Both the position numbers and the translations under genes were made by a program. The notes beneath the pieces are model-generated. The model did no database searches. It had not been told where the DNA came from and was given only the letters and a program-made list of their open reading frames with translations. From Gluconobacter sp. P1C6_b (GTDB lineage: Bacteria; Pseudomonadota; Alphaproteobacteria; Acetobacterales; Acetobacteraceae), in NCBI RefSeq assembly GCF_018811945.1, contig NZ_JACRVU010000017.1:26253-61018 (forward strand): 34,766 nucleotides of DNA, written 5' to 3'. Position 1 is the first letter of the stretch. Each line of letters begins with the position of its first letter. This document shows positions 1-7,538 of the stretch, in pieces.

Positions 1-51
1 AAAACCGCCATAAAGCGCGATTTATTTTTGTTCGGCAAGTAAAAAGATTTC

Positions 52-613
52 TTGATTACTTTATGAATACCTGTCGTTTTCCTAGACCCATCCTGCCCGT
101 GCGGCGAGCACACTGACGGCGACGAGAGTGGAACGACTGTGGCGTTTTCCTGAGCCCATCCTGCCATCGGCCAAGACGGTCGACGGGACAGGCCGTCAAG
201 CCCGGAGCGTCCTGAGCAAGGGTGGCTGGTCTGCGGCTGATGCGGGGTCGCGTGCGGCCCTGCAGCAGATGCGGGCCTGACACCTGCCGCCGAGGGTCGC
301 GGAGAGGCTTTACGGACTGGCACGGCGACTGTCAGACTGAATGCTGGATGCGAGGACGCTGTCGTGGAACGGCCCTCCCGGGCGGTCCTTCAGGACCGTT
401 CGGGAGGGACGAGGAGCCGTCTCACGCACCGAGCACCCAGTCCGGGACCATTCGTTCAGAGGAAAGAATGCGGGTGAACCGTTACCCGGAAGGGCCGAGC
501 CACAGGGTCCAGACGCCCGGTTGAGGGCGGCTGGACCCTGTGGCTCGGTCGAACTTGGCGACGCAGGAGCCTAGTGAGATAGAGTGAGCGAACCCTTCAG
601 GGCCGCCCCGATC
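52..613. repeat. Long direct repeat A, copy 1
   Basis: A segment of about 560 bp recurs at 2079-2639 with high similarity and nearly the same length. Homology starts at a shared TTGATTACT and becomes strong from GTTTTCCTAGACC (76). Inside, GTTTTCCTGAGCCCATCC at 144 partly repeats the motif at 76. Two strong hairpins are present: 373-388 pairs with 393-408 (16 bp including two G-U pairs, loop TTCA), and 495-512 pairs with 531-548 (18 bp perfect, enclosing a further CGCCC/GGGCG stem). Open frames run through it, but copy differences fit a structured nucleic acid better than a protein. The copies bracket the ssb region. Role unknown; single-stranded promoter, non-coding RNA or initiation site are possibilities. 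Confidence 0.85.
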
Positions 614-628
614 TCTCTTTTGCTTTTT

Positions 629-805
629 TTACCTATGACCCTGATTTTTGCCCGAAGACTCCCGCGTGAGCAAAAACGCTACAAACCCGACGGCAAGCAC
701 GAGCAGACCTCCCCGGGTGGGATGCAGAAAGCCCTTCCAGATCATGATGAGAATGGCTGCCTGAAAGACCAGAGCCCCAATGCGGATAACGGTTTGTCGT
801 GACAT
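629..805 (-). CDS. Small two-helix membrane protein (58 aa)
   Basis: Reading the minus strand from ATG at 805 gives a 58-residue protein starting MSRQTVIRIGALVFQ and ending in a short basic tail. Two hydrophobic stretches (about residues 8-23 and 33-47) are separated by a short KGFLHPTRGG loop, so an inner-membrane hairpin protein is likely. The Shine-Dalgarno is weak (AAGG about 13 nt upstream). It lies between repeat A copy 1 and the terminator of the ssb operon, with two GC hairpins in front (845-862 and 881-897). No family recognised. The short length leaves real doubt that it is expressed. Confidence 0.5.
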   Translation of the reverse strand: MSRQTVIRIGALVFQAAILIMIWKGFLHPTRGGLLVLAVGFVAFLLTRESSGKNQGHR

Positions 806-925
806 GGGGGTAGTCTAGCCTTCTTCGCTGTCCTGGCGCAGCCCCCCTGTGGGGGGCGAGCAGTCGGGGGCATCAAAACTCGCGCCGACGAGGCGCGTCC
901 GCCTGAGTAAACTGGACGAGCGAAC
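806..925 (-). other. Hairpin-rich spacer before the 58-aa gene
   Basis: No gene is visible here. The stretch holds two compact GC hairpins: GCCCCCC/GGGGGGC with a TGT loop (about 841-857) and CGCGCC/GGCGCG with loop GACGA (881-897). They sit upstream of the 58-aa minus-strand gene, much as hairpins precede other minus-strand operons in the window. I could not find the outer closing stem typical of those leaders, so this is at best a degenerate relative. Confidence 0.3.
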
Positions 926-948
926 AAAAAAGCGGCTCGGAGGCCGCT
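926..948 (-). terminator. Intrinsic terminator after the ssb operon
   Basis: On the minus strand, stem AGCGGC/GCCGCT (931-936 with 943-948) with a 6-nt loop is followed at once by a run of six T. This is a standard rho-independent terminator. It lies about 85 bp past the stop of the 100-aa membrane protein gene and fits as the end of an ssb-membrane protein transcript. Confidence 0.75.
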
Positions 949-1031
949 GGATGTTTCAGAGAGAGGCGCTTTAGGAGGCCGGAAAAACTCAGGCGATATT
1001 GCGATCCTCCTGAACGCTCTATCTGGTGGCC

Positions 1032-1334
1032 TTAAAAGATGAGCCCCGGAGTGCGGACCAGATAGAAAACCCCGTATCCACCTGCTCCGAGCGCGAGAGC
1101 GACAGCGGCCGCGCTCGCAGCAGTCACGTAACCCTTGCTTATGGCATACAGAAGAAAGCCTGCAACAAAATACACCAAAAGGAGGCCTGCGGTCTCCCCG
1201 GCAAGGACCAGATGGCGGCTGGCGTGAAACGCGGCGGGCACGGCTGGCGGATAGCTGGCCAGTGAGGCGTAAAGACCGATAGTCAGACCGGTCATCAGGA
1301 GCACGAAAAGAAAGATGATAGCGGTGCGGTCCAC
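1032..1334 (-). CDS. Hypothetical three-helix membrane protein
   Basis: A 100-aa protein starting at GTG 1334, preceded by a strong AGGAGG at 7-nt spacing. Three hydrophobic segments are visible: about residues 5-27, 47-65 and 70-92. The C-terminus is short (LVRTPGLIF). It follows ssb by about 100 bp on the same strand and is followed by the terminator at 926-948, so it is probably the second gene of the ssb transcript. The 12 bases ending in its start codon (GGCATCACAGTG) are identical to those at the start of the gene at 7531-8061. No family recognised; an integral inner-membrane protein of unknown role. Confidence 0.7.
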   Translation of the reverse strand: MDRTAIIFLFVLLMTGLTIGLYASLASYPPAVPAAFHASRHLVLAGETAGLLLVYFVAGFLLYAISKGYVTAASAAAVALALGAGGYGVFYLVRTPGLIF

Positions 1335-1435
1335 TGTGATGCCTCCTGAATCAGTAAGGAGATGAATACCAGAGGTTAACGGAGTAACGGAAGGACAGGG
1401 CGGCGCAATCGGCTCCCTGTCCTTCCCGGCGCGCT

Positions 1436-1915
1436 CTAGAACGGGATTTCGTTATCGAGGTCGTCCCCGCCCGGTGCGTCCCAGCCCGCATTGCGGTTTG
1501 CGTTGCCAGACGATCCCCCGGACCGGCCGCCACTGCTACCACCACCAAAGCCGCCCTCGCCCCGGTTGCTGTCGATCAGCACCAGCTCGCCCCGGAAACG
1601 GTCAATAACTACCTCTGTAGTGTAGTGCTCCTGACCGCCCTGATCTGTCCATTTACGGGTGCGGAGTTCGCCTTCGATATAGACTTTGCGGCCTTTGCGG
1701 AGGAAGCGCTCTGCGACGTCACCAGCCCGCTCATTGAAGATGACGACACGGTGCCATTCGGTGCGCTCACGGCGTTCGCCGCTCTGGCGGTCGTTCCATG
1801 TGTCAGACGTGGCGAGGGTAAAGCTCACGATCTTGGACCCGGACTGCGTATGACGAACTTCCGGGTCTATACCAAGGTTTCCAACGAGAATGACTTTGTT
1901 AACGGAACCAGCCAT
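1436..1915 (-). CDS. ssb: Single-stranded DNA-binding protein SSB
   Basis: A 159-aa SSB. It binds and protects single-stranded DNA as a tetramer in replication, repair and conjugation. The N-terminal OB fold opens MAGSVNKVILVGNLGIDPEV and carries the typical WHRVVIFNERAGDVAERFLRKG-type block split across residues 55-80. A Gly/Ser-rich linker (about 118-145) leads to the acidic partner-binding tail DDLDNEIPF. ATG 1915 is chosen because GGAGG lies 5 nt upstream; an upstream in-frame TTG overlaps that Shine-Dalgarno. A consensus-like promoter (1986-2014) lies just upstream. Plasmid-borne ssb genes are common in conjugative leading regions, where they support the incoming single strand; that role here is inferred. 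Confidence 0.97.
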   Translation of the reverse strand: MAGSVNKVILVGNLGIDPEVRHTQSGSKIVSFTLATSDTWNDRQSGERRERTEWHRVVIFNERAGDVAERFLRKGRKVYIEGELRTRKWTDQGGQEHYTTEVVIDRFRGELVLIDSNRGEGGFGGGSSGGRSGGSSGNANRNAGWDAPGGDDLDNEIPF

Positions 1916-1985
1916 GAGAGCCTCCAAGACTTAGGGAACGTATCGACTGGACTTGTTCGGCGTCATTGCCTCTGTCCATGAATAG

Positions 1986-2014
1986 ATATTAGGTTTTTAC
2001 TTGGTGAACGTCAA
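1986..2014 (-). promoter_or_regulatory. Sigma70-type promoter of ssb
   Basis: On the minus strand, TTGACG (2014-2009) and TAATAT (1991-1986) are separated by exactly 17 bp. Both hexamers are close to consensus. Transcription would start about 1978 and run into ssb with a leader of roughly 60 nt. Confidence 0.7.
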
Positions 2015-2017
2015 CGA

Positions 2018-2041
2018 AAAACGGCAGAAAACTGCCGTTTT
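2018..2041. terminator. Bidirectional intrinsic terminator
   Basis: A perfect 10-bp stem, AAAACGGCAG/CTGCCGTTTT, with an AAAA loop. Both strands read hairpin then T-run, and the minus strand has five T. It lies between repeat A copy 2 and the ssb promoter, so it would stop any minus-strand transcript coming through the repeat from the 2658-3473 gene before it reaches ssb. Confidence 0.7.
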
Positions 2042-2078
2042 CAAAGAAATAAAGCCGTAAAAATGTGATAGTTACTTG

Positions 2079-2639
2079 TTGATTACTGAAATTATATTTG
2101 ATGTTTTCCTAGACCTATCCTGCCCGTGCGGCGAGCACACTGACGACGACGAGAGTGGAAGGGAGGTGGCGTTTTCCTGAGCCCATCCTGCCACCGGCCA
2201 AGACGGTCGACGGGACAGGCCGTCAAGCCCGGAGCGTCCTGAGCAAAGGAGGCGGTCTGCGACTGATGCGGGGTCGCGTGCGGCCCTGCAGCAGATGCGG
2301 GCCTGACACCTGCCGCCGAGGGTCGCGGAGAGGCTTTACGGACTGGCACGGCGACTGTCAGACTGAACGCTGGATGCGAGGCCGCCTCCCTGTAACGTGC
2401 CTCCCCGGGCGGTCCGCAGGACTGGCCGGGGAGGTTGAGAAGCCGTCGCACGAACAGATCCCCCAGACCAGGACCGTTCGTTCAGGGAAAAGAACGCGGG
2501 TGAACCGTTACCCGGAAGGGCCGAGACGCAGAGGCCAGACGCCCGACCGAGGGCGGCTGGATCCTGTGGCTCGGTCGAACTTGGCGACGCAGGAGCCTCG
2601 TGAGATAGGGTGAACGACCCCTTCAGGGCCGCCCCGATC
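2079..2639. repeat. Long direct repeat A, copy 2
   Basis: Second copy of the repeat at 52-613, about 2.03 kb away in the same orientation. The 16-bp hairpin is kept at 2400-2415/2419-2434 with a GCA loop, although the sequence has changed. The third pair is C-G in copy 1 but T-A here, and the fourth is T-A in copy 1 but C-G here, so paired changes preserve the stem. The second hairpin (equivalent of 495-548) is partly degraded. It sits upstream of ssb, separated from it by the terminator at 2018-2041. Confidence 0.85.
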
Positions 2640-2657
2640 CTGCTTTTCTTCTGCCCT

Positions 2658-3473
2658 TCAAACCACCCACGGGTCAGTATCGAAAAGATGGAAAAGACTG
2701 GCCTTTCCCTCCTTGCTCGCCTTCCTTTTCAAAACCCTGCGTTCCTGACGGGCCTTGCGCCTTTTCTTCTCGTCAGCCTTCCAGCACTCTCGCAGGACAG
2801 CACGCAGTTCGGGACACTGTGCGCTTATCTGTCCATAAGCTTGACGCCTAAACAGGGCCACGCCGCCGAAACGGTCGATACCTGTCAGCAGGGTGCTCCT
2901 TCCGATCCCCGGATAGAAGATCACGCCGAGGCCATCCTGCGCATCGGGTGGTGAGGGCAGCCGGAGGAAATGAGTGGCGAAGCCATCTGAGGTCTGAACC
3001 CATCCGGGCGCTGGCCCTGCCAGTTGCCGCAATGGCATCAGGTCAAAGTCCGGACAGTTCTCAGCTATGGCCGCCGAGAGAGGCTGAGACCTGTGCCAGA
3101 AGCTGGCGCTACAGCCCGCCCAGTCTCTCGAAGGATCCGTTGGAAACAGGATTGAGAAAACGGTGATGAGTTCTGCCTCATAGACAAGCTGGCCGCCCTG
3201 CCATTTGGCGAAGCTCGGATCATCGAAGCAGTCGAAATATTCCATCCCCCGGATACTGACGTCGGGATACTCGTCTGACAGTCCGTCTCCATGATGAAGG
3301 AAGGGCGTGCCGGTGCCGTTTTCGAGGGTCATCACCAGTGTGGTGTCGTCTTCCCAAGTCATCTGATCCGCTGCGCAGGTCCGGTAAGCGCGCTCTTCGG
3401 CGATCTGGCGCAGACGATCCTGCGGCCCGGTGAGCGTGAAGACTGTTGTGACGGAAGTAGCCACGGAAAACAT
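2658..3473 (-). CDS. Hypothetical protein (271 aa)
   Basis: A soluble protein opening MFSVATSVTTVFTLTGPQDR, with a basic, Lys/Arg-rich C-terminal segment (about residues 233-256) before a DTDPWVV end. The N-terminal 'TVFTLTGPQDRLRQIAE' stretch and a central acidic/aromatic region loosely recall YubB-type (DUF1281) plasmid proteins, but I cannot confirm this. ATG 3473 directly abuts AAAGG; the in-frame GTG 3464 has better spacing and may be the true start, giving 268 aa. A folded leader element (3523-3571) lies 50 nt upstream. Function unknown. Confidence 0.65.
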   Translation of the reverse strand: MFSVATSVTTVFTLTGPQDRLRQIAEERAYRTCAADQMTWEDDTTLVMTLENGTGTPFLHHGDGLSDEYPDVSIRGMEYFDCFDDPSFAKWQGGQLVYEAELITVFSILFPTDPSRDWAGCSASFWHRSQPLSAAIAENCPDFDLMPLRQLAGPAPGWVQTSDGFATHFLRLPSPPDAQDGLGVIFYPGIGRSTLLTGIDRFGGVALFRRQAYGQISAQCPELRAVLRECWKADEKKRRKARQERRVLKRKASKEGKASLFHLFDTDPWVV

Positions 3474-3522
3474 CCTTTTATCTTTTCAGATGCTTTCCCG
3501 CAGGCGCAGACGGCTGGACGGG

Positions 3523-3660
3523 ACAATGGCGCGCCCTCCAGGGCGCGGGCCGCGTGCGGCCGAACCATTGTGGCGGCCGGACGGCCTGTGGCTGACCCTG
3601 TCTCTCTCCTGTCCCACGCTCTACTCTTCACGTCCCGACCCGCCCCCGGCTTCTCTCGTG
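3523..3660 (-). promoter_or_regulatory. Cloverleaf leader element (copy h)
   Basis: Outer stem ACAATGG/CCATTGT (3523-3529 with 3565-3571) encloses two directly adjacent hairpins: CGCGCCC-TCCA-GGGCGCG (3530-3547) and GGCCG-CGTG-CGGCC (3548-3561). This is a near-perfect three-way junction. Beyond it (to about 3660) the minus strand is purine-rich. The outer stem ends 50 nt before the ATG of the minus gene at 3473. It has the same order of parts as seven other leaders between 17.5 and 34.3 kb. Confidence 0.65.
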
Positions 3661-3773
3661 CCAGCTTGCTGCGCGGTTGTCAGAAGGCACGCAGATGCTG
3701 GCCACCCCACGGCCCGCTCTCACATCGCGCGATGACAGAGTGCAGGGATCCATTGTCATGACCCGGGATAGCC

Positions 3774-4868
3774 ATGCACCATCGCATTTCCAAGTCAGCC
3801 CGTTCTGGCTGTCATCCCCACGACGAGCTTCGGCTGATCGTCTGCCTGCTTTTTGAAGATGGAACCGTCTTTGTCGGACAGAGCCTTGTCCGCACGTTGC
3901 AAACCTACCTCAAGCGCACGGGGACCCTTTTCCGCTCCGTAGGATCGTTTCAGCGTTACGACCTGCACGCCTTCACGATCGGGGATGCGCCCCCGAATGA
4001 TATGGTTTTTCTCTGGGCCTACCACCTGTCCCGACACGGCGTGCGCCTTCGAACCCTGAGCGACCCCGAAGCCATCGTTGATCCGCTTGCGCCGCTGGCG
4101 TTACAGAAGCGCGAATGGAGCAGTTACAGCGCCCGTACCCGGAAAGTGCTGTTCCCTGCCGTCCTGAAGCAGGCTCTCGCTTTGCGGGGAGAATGGCGCG
4201 GCACCCGTATTGTTGCCTATTGCTGCATCCTGTCTCAGGGCGCATTCGTCCTTGGCAGTACACCTCTTCTCGATGAGGAATCTTTCAGACTGAACGACTG
4301 GCTTCCCGGGGTTGGAACCCATCATCTGTGGAGCCACGTTTATGAGGCGGAGGTCAACAGTCAGGCGGCATATCAGGAGGCGGAGGCCGCTTTGGGCCTC
4401 TGGCGTGAAACACTCGAAAACATGGGCGGCCGGGAGACGTGGTACCGTGAGCACATGTTTTATACCGGCTTTCCGGAAACGGGAGAGCTTCACCTTCCAG
4501 ATACCGAACTGCTTCTGTCCCTGCCACCCTCTCTGCTGGCGGGGATCTCATTCTGCCTTGAGCACTGGCCCATGGGTCTCAAAGACACACGACTGCCGCT
4601 CGACAACCAGTCTGCACCCCTCGTCTTCCCAGGATTCCTCAAGTGCGAAAACGAGAACCCGAGTGACTGGGAGAGTGTGGCCCGCTCCCAGCAGGATACT
4701 CTGGAACTCATACAGACATATGTCGAGGATATGGGGGCGATGTTTGAAGGGACACTCGCCAGACAAAAGGCGCTTCATGACCAGATGAAAGTGTTATCCA
4801 GAACTGTTCTCGAGGCCACAGCGCTGATGGTCAAGCTCCACGCGGCCTCCCGCCCTGATGATATCTGA
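3774..4868 (+). CDS. Hypothetical protein (364 aa)
   Basis: One of only three convincing plus-strand genes. The protein begins MHHRISKSARSGCHPHDELR and is soluble with mixed alpha/beta character. Visible features are LFEDGTVFVGQSLVRTL near residues 27-43, a 'YREHMFYTGFPETGELHLPDTELL' region after the middle, and an extended helical C-terminus (about 300-355, EDMGAMFEGTLARQKALHDQ). No domain recognised. The Shine-Dalgarno is weak (CGGGA about 8 nt upstream). It is divergent from the leader of the 2658-3473 gene. A weak hairpin (4904-4929) follows its stop. The long frame supports it as real. Confidence 0.7.
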   Translation: MHHRISKSARSGCHPHDELRLIVCLLFEDGTVFVGQSLVRTLQTYLKRTGTLFRSVGSFQRYDLHAFTIGDAPPNDMVFLWAYHLSRHGVRLRTLSDPEAIVDPLAPLALQKREWSSYSARTRKVLFPAVLKQALALRGEWRGTRIVAYCCILSQGAFVLGSTPLLDEESFRLNDWLPGVGTHHLWSHVYEAEVNSQAAYQEAEAALGLWRETLENMGGRETWYREHMFYTGFPETGELHLPDTELLLSLPPSLLAGISFCLEHWPMGLKDTRLPLDNQSAPLVFPGFLKCENENPSDWESVARSQQDTLELIQTYVEDMGAMFEGTLARQKALHDQMKVLSRTVLEATALMVKLHAASRPDDI

Positions 4869-4903
4869 TCAGCCATCCCGCACGAAGAAATTGACCTTCC
4901 CCA

Positions 4904-4929
4904 GCCACGCGCTACTCGAAAAGCGTGGC
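4904..4929 (+). terminator. Weak hairpin after the 364-aa gene
   Basis: GCCACGC/GCGTGGC (4904-4910 with 4923-4929) with a 12-nt loop lies 36 nt past the stop. There is no T-run, so termination is uncertain. Confidence 0.3.
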
Positions 4930-4978
4930 GAGGAGACGTTTTCAGGCGCGCGTGTTGGGCCTCTCTCCTTTTGAGAGG

Positions 4979-5200
4979 TTATACCCGACTTCCTCCTGTC
5001 TCACGCGCATCCCCCTCCTTTTGCCTCTCACTGCCTCCAAGAGCAGCATCTGCCTGAAGATAAAGGGCCTCAACCACACACAGCCCCTCTTCTCTCCGGT
5101 TTTCTGTAAAAAGCCTGTCTGCGACGTCGGCCAGAAGCTTCATAGGGGAAGTCTCAGACAGGGCGGCATGGGCTGCGGGCGGGAGCGGGAGAGGCATCAT
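4979..5200 (-). CDS. Small protein coupled to the HD-GYP gene
   Basis: A 73-aa protein, MMPLPLPPAAHAALSETSPM..., with a likely amphipathic helix (about residues 20-50) and a charged, Gly-rich end. Its ATG at 5200 overlaps the TGA of the HD-GYP gene (ATGA), the usual sign of translational coupling; a second ATG follows at once at 5197. It closes the operon that starts at 8061. No family recognised. Confidence 0.45.
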   Translation of the reverse strand: MMPLPLPPAAHAALSETSPMKLLADVADRLFTENRREEGLCVVEALYLQADAALGGSERQKEGDARETGGSRV

Positions 5201-5907
5201 GGCAGAGTGTTCCGAAGATTAAGGTTACGGGATGTCATGGGTGACCGGCCGGGCATGGGCTGATATCCCTGAACCGGCTGCGCAACGGTGCGGCGAATGG
5301 CGAGCAGATCATCAAAATAGGTGATCGCGTGCCGCACCAGGTCAGGATCAAACGCGCCACCCGCCTGCTCCTGAAGACAGGCTTTCACCTGCCGCGGAGA
5401 CCGCCCTGTTTTATAGGCCCGGGCGGAGAGCAAGGCGTCGATCACGTCGGCGAGGCCGATGATGCGGGCGGCCAGGGGAATGGCCTGACCCTTCATTCCG
5501 AACGGATAGCCGTCACCGTCATAGCGTTCGTGATGCAGAAGCACGGCCTCATAAACGAGGGTCGGGATATCGGCTGACAGATGAAACAGCGCTCCGAGAC
5601 CAAGCGACGGATGCTGTCGCATCACCAGCATCTGACGGGCGTTAAACCGACCCGGATAATTCAGGAGACTGTCGGGCAGGAGCAGTTTGCCTGCATCGTG
5701 CAATCGGCCCGCCAGTTCAAGCGCGCTCGACGATAATCCGCTCCCCGTCAGATGGCCGAGCAGGCCGGCGAGGCGCCCGACCCTCTGGCCGTGTCCGTCA
5801 TCTCCTTGGGCAATCTGTGCCAGGAGAGAAACAAGAGGCGGGCCCTGCCGCCGATAGGACGCAGGCAGTTTCACCACCTCTTTCAGGAGTGTCTGCAGTT
5901 CAGGCAT
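5197..5907 (-). CDS. HD-GYP domain phosphodiesterase
   Basis: A 236-aa protein that is almost entirely an HD-GYP domain. Visible motifs: HD and GK in RLHDAGKLLLPD (HD at 70-71), QHP (98-100), HHERYDGDGYP (125-135), and the following GLADVIDAL with R and K in the SARAYK segment. The family hydrolyses cyclic di-GMP, or related dinucleotides, using a metal centre. There is no receiver, PAS or membrane domain, so regulation would be through partners or level. Shine-Dalgarno GAGGA precedes ATG 5907. It shares an operon with two HTH-like proteins and GapR, an unusual plasmid setting. Catalytic residues look intact; substrate is inferred. Confidence 0.92.
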   Translation of the reverse strand: MPELQTLLKEVVKLPASYRRQGPPLVSLLAQIAQGDDGHGQRVGRLAGLLGHLTGSGLSSSALELAGRLHDAGKLLLPDSLLNYPGRFNARQMLVMRQHPSLGLGALFHLSADIPTLVYEAVLLHHERYDGDGYPFGMKGQAIPLAARIIGLADVIDALLSARAYKTGRSPRQVKACLQEQAGGAFDPDLVRHAITYFDDLLAIRRTVAQPVQGYQPMPGRSPMTSRNLNLRNTLP

Positions 5908-5961
5908 CTTTCCTCTACCGGTTGTGTAAGATCACTCTAAGCGCGGCCAATGTGAGTCCGG

Positions 5962-6384
5962 TTATCCCGGATGGATCAGACCGCGGGCGAGGCCGCCAAG
6001 AGCCAGAGCGACGCAGGTGAAGAGGAACTTGATCCCGGTCGCGCGGCGCGGCCCACGTCCGGACAGGATCCCGGCCGTCCTTTCGGCGAGTTTCACAAGA
6101 CCCAGGGTGACGCAGGCCAGAAGCATCCATTGCCAGAGCGACAGCGTGACGACCGGCTGGCCCAGTCCGGACAGATGCCAGTCCCCCTGCCCTGCAAACT
6201 GGTCCAGACCGAGAAATCCATCCGCCGCATTCGTCAGAAGAAACAGACTGACCCCAGCCAGACACCTGGCGCCACAGACCCGACGCGGCACCGTCCCAAC
6301 AGCGCGAGCCGGTCCCAGAGTGGAGATGTAACGGACACTGGTGACGCACGTTGGGGTCCAGTCCGTAAACAACGGTACGGGCAC
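5962..6384 (-). CDS. Hypothetical membrane protein (140 aa)
   Basis: Starts at GTG 6384, two bases after the stop of the gene upstream. Three hydrophobic stretches are visible: about residues 37-55, 79-97 and 118-133, the last with a short GLIHPG end. The first ~35 residues are polar, so the true start may lie further in. It lies between a 98-aa membrane protein and the HD-GYP gene in the same operon, so the two membrane proteins may work together. No family recognised. Confidence 0.55.
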   Translation of the reverse strand: MPVPLFTDWTPTCVTSVRYISTLGPARAVGTVPRRVCGARCLAGVSLFLLTNAADGFLGLDQFAGQGDWHLSGLGQPVVTLSLWQWMLLACVTLGLVKLAERTAGILSGRGPRRATGIKFLFTCVALALGGLARGLIHPG

Positions 6385-6386
6385 GA

Positions 6387-6683
6387 TCAGAACCGATCCA
6401 GCAAAAGTCTGGAGAGAGAAAGCAGGCAGAGCACCAGACCGAGACTGGCAAAGACCACTCCCCGCCTCCGCTCAAGCCCGTAGTCGCGTCCATCCTCGCC
6501 GATATCGGGAACACCCGGTCCCATCATGGTTGCAACGCAGCCACCGAACATAAAAACGGGTCCCATGACAGCGCCAAGCCGGGGAACCACAAAGGCAAAC
6601 AGAAGCAGGCCCACACTTGGCCAGCAGACCAGAATCTCTCCTGCGGCTTCGGCGACGCGGCGGCGCGGTGGGGCATCTTGCAT
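6387..6683 (-). CDS. Hypothetical membrane protein (98 aa)
   Basis: Begins MQDAPPRRRVAEAAGEILVC at ATG 6683, four bases after the GapR stop. Two hydrophobic regions near residues 15-32 and 37-53, and a third near 75-95 (VVFASLGLVLCLLSLSRLLL), give a likely three-pass inner-membrane protein. It is tightly spaced with its neighbours, so it belongs to the GapR-HD-GYP operon. No family recognised. Confidence 0.6.
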   Translation of the reverse strand: MQDAPPRRRVAEAAGEILVCWPSVGLLLFAFVVPRLGAVMGPVFMFGGCVATMMGPGVPDIGEDGRDYGLERRRGVVFASLGLVLCLLSLSRLLLDRF

Positions 6684-6687
6684 CAGG

Positions 6688-6975
6688 TCACATTCCCAGG
6701 GCACGGCGGTAGATCTGCAACAGGGTTTCCTGAGCCTCGAGCTCTCCGGGCTCCTGCTTGCGCAGGCGGATGATCGTTCGGATGACCTTGACGTCAAACC
6801 CGGCCGACCTGGCTTCGGCAAAGATGTCCTTGATGTCACCACTCAGCGCCTTGCGCTCTTCTTCCAGGCGCTCGACCCGCTCGATAATGGAGCGCAGCCG
6901 GTCGGCGGCGATGCCGCCTGCGACGACAGCCTGATTGTCCTGAGAGTGCTCAGGAGGCGAAACGCGTTGCAACAT
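6688..6975 (-). CDS. gapR: GapR family (DUF2312) DNA-binding protein
   Basis: A 95-aa protein with the full DUF2312/GapR signature: an N-terminal coiled-coil helix RLRSIIERVERLEEERKALS (26-45), then DIKDIFAEARSAGFDVKVIR and the final LQIYRRALGM. GapR is an alphaproteobacterial nucleoid-associated protein that binds overtwisted, AT-rich DNA and helps topoisomerases ahead of replication and transcription forks. A plasmid copy could act as a nucleoid-like or silencing factor on the plasmid itself. AAGG precedes ATG 6975. Family assignment is sure; the plasmid-specific job is inferred. Confidence 0.92.
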   Translation of the reverse strand: MLQRVSPPEHSQDNQAVVAGGIAADRLRSIIERVERLEEERKALSGDIKDIFAEARSAGFDVKVIRTIIRLRKQEPGELEAQETLLQIYRRALGM

Positions 6976-6986
6976 GGGTCAACCTT

Positions 6987-7538
6987 TCAGGGATCGGATG
7001 AGTAACAGATGGGTGAAAGGGGGCGGGGCAGATCGCGATGACCGTCTGCCAGCGCTTCGAGCCAGCGGGACTGCCTTTCCGGAAGATGTCCCTGTTCTTC
7101 GATAAGGCGGCGAAGGGCGGTCCGGTGTTCGCCGAGGCGCTCTGCAAGCGTGCGTTCAGACCAGCCAATGGTCATGAGAGCACTGGTCATCGCGTAACCA
7201 TTCAGTGGAGGCCGGTTGCCCGCGGGAGGCACAGCCCGGGCCAGTGGGTGGCTCAGTCGACGATGCAACATCCCAAGGGCCGCAAGCCACCTGAGGAAGT
7301 CCGGATCAGGAATGCTATGCCCCGATTGCCAGCGCAGGATCCGGTCCTTTGAAACGCCGGATCGGCGGGACGCCTGACGCACGCCCCAGCCGATAGCGGA
7401 GAGCTCGCCTGCGATGGACAGCGCCGCGCGCCTGTGCCCTGGACGAACGGACCGTGAATCCACATGTCCTGCCTTCGGTTGCCCACAGTGCTGTCCACTG
7501 CTTTGGGGGATAACCCGAAAACGCAACGCCTCAGCCAT
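6987..7538 (-). CDS. Tandem HTH-like regulator (183 aa)
   Basis: Starts at ATG 7538, overlapping the end of the upstream gene by 8 nt (ATGGCTGA). It appears to contain two similar helix-turn-helix units: one around residues 65-112 (LSAIGWGVRQASRRSGVSKD and following RILRWQSG) and one around 140-175 (MTIGWSERTLAERLGEHRTA). Both carry an 'IGW..R..a.r.g' core, which suggests internal duplication. A DNA-binding regulator is likely, but no named family is recognised. It is co-transcribed with the 176-aa protein upstream and with GapR downstream. Confidence 0.6.
   Translation of the reverse strand: MAEALRFRVIPQSSGQHCGQPKAGHVDSRSVRPGHRRAALSIAGELSAIGWGVRQASRRSGVSKDRILRWQSGHSIPDPDFLRWLAALGMLHRRLSHPLARAVPPAGNRPPLNGYAMTSALMTIGWSERTLAERLGEHRTALRRLIEEQGHLPERQSRWLEALADGHRDLPRPLSPICYSSDP

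Noticed and set aside
222-2613. Similar open frames in both 560-bp repeats, possibly a duplicated basic protein
   Set aside because: The frames survive in both copies but match no protein; differences keep hairpin pairing instead, and the C-terminal halves diverge without a coding pattern.
5915-6514. A 199-codon minus-strand frame overlapping the membrane-protein genes
   Set aside because: The frames at 5962-6384 and 6387-6683 encode clear hydrophobic helices and fit the operon spacing; this one gives no membrane or domain pattern.
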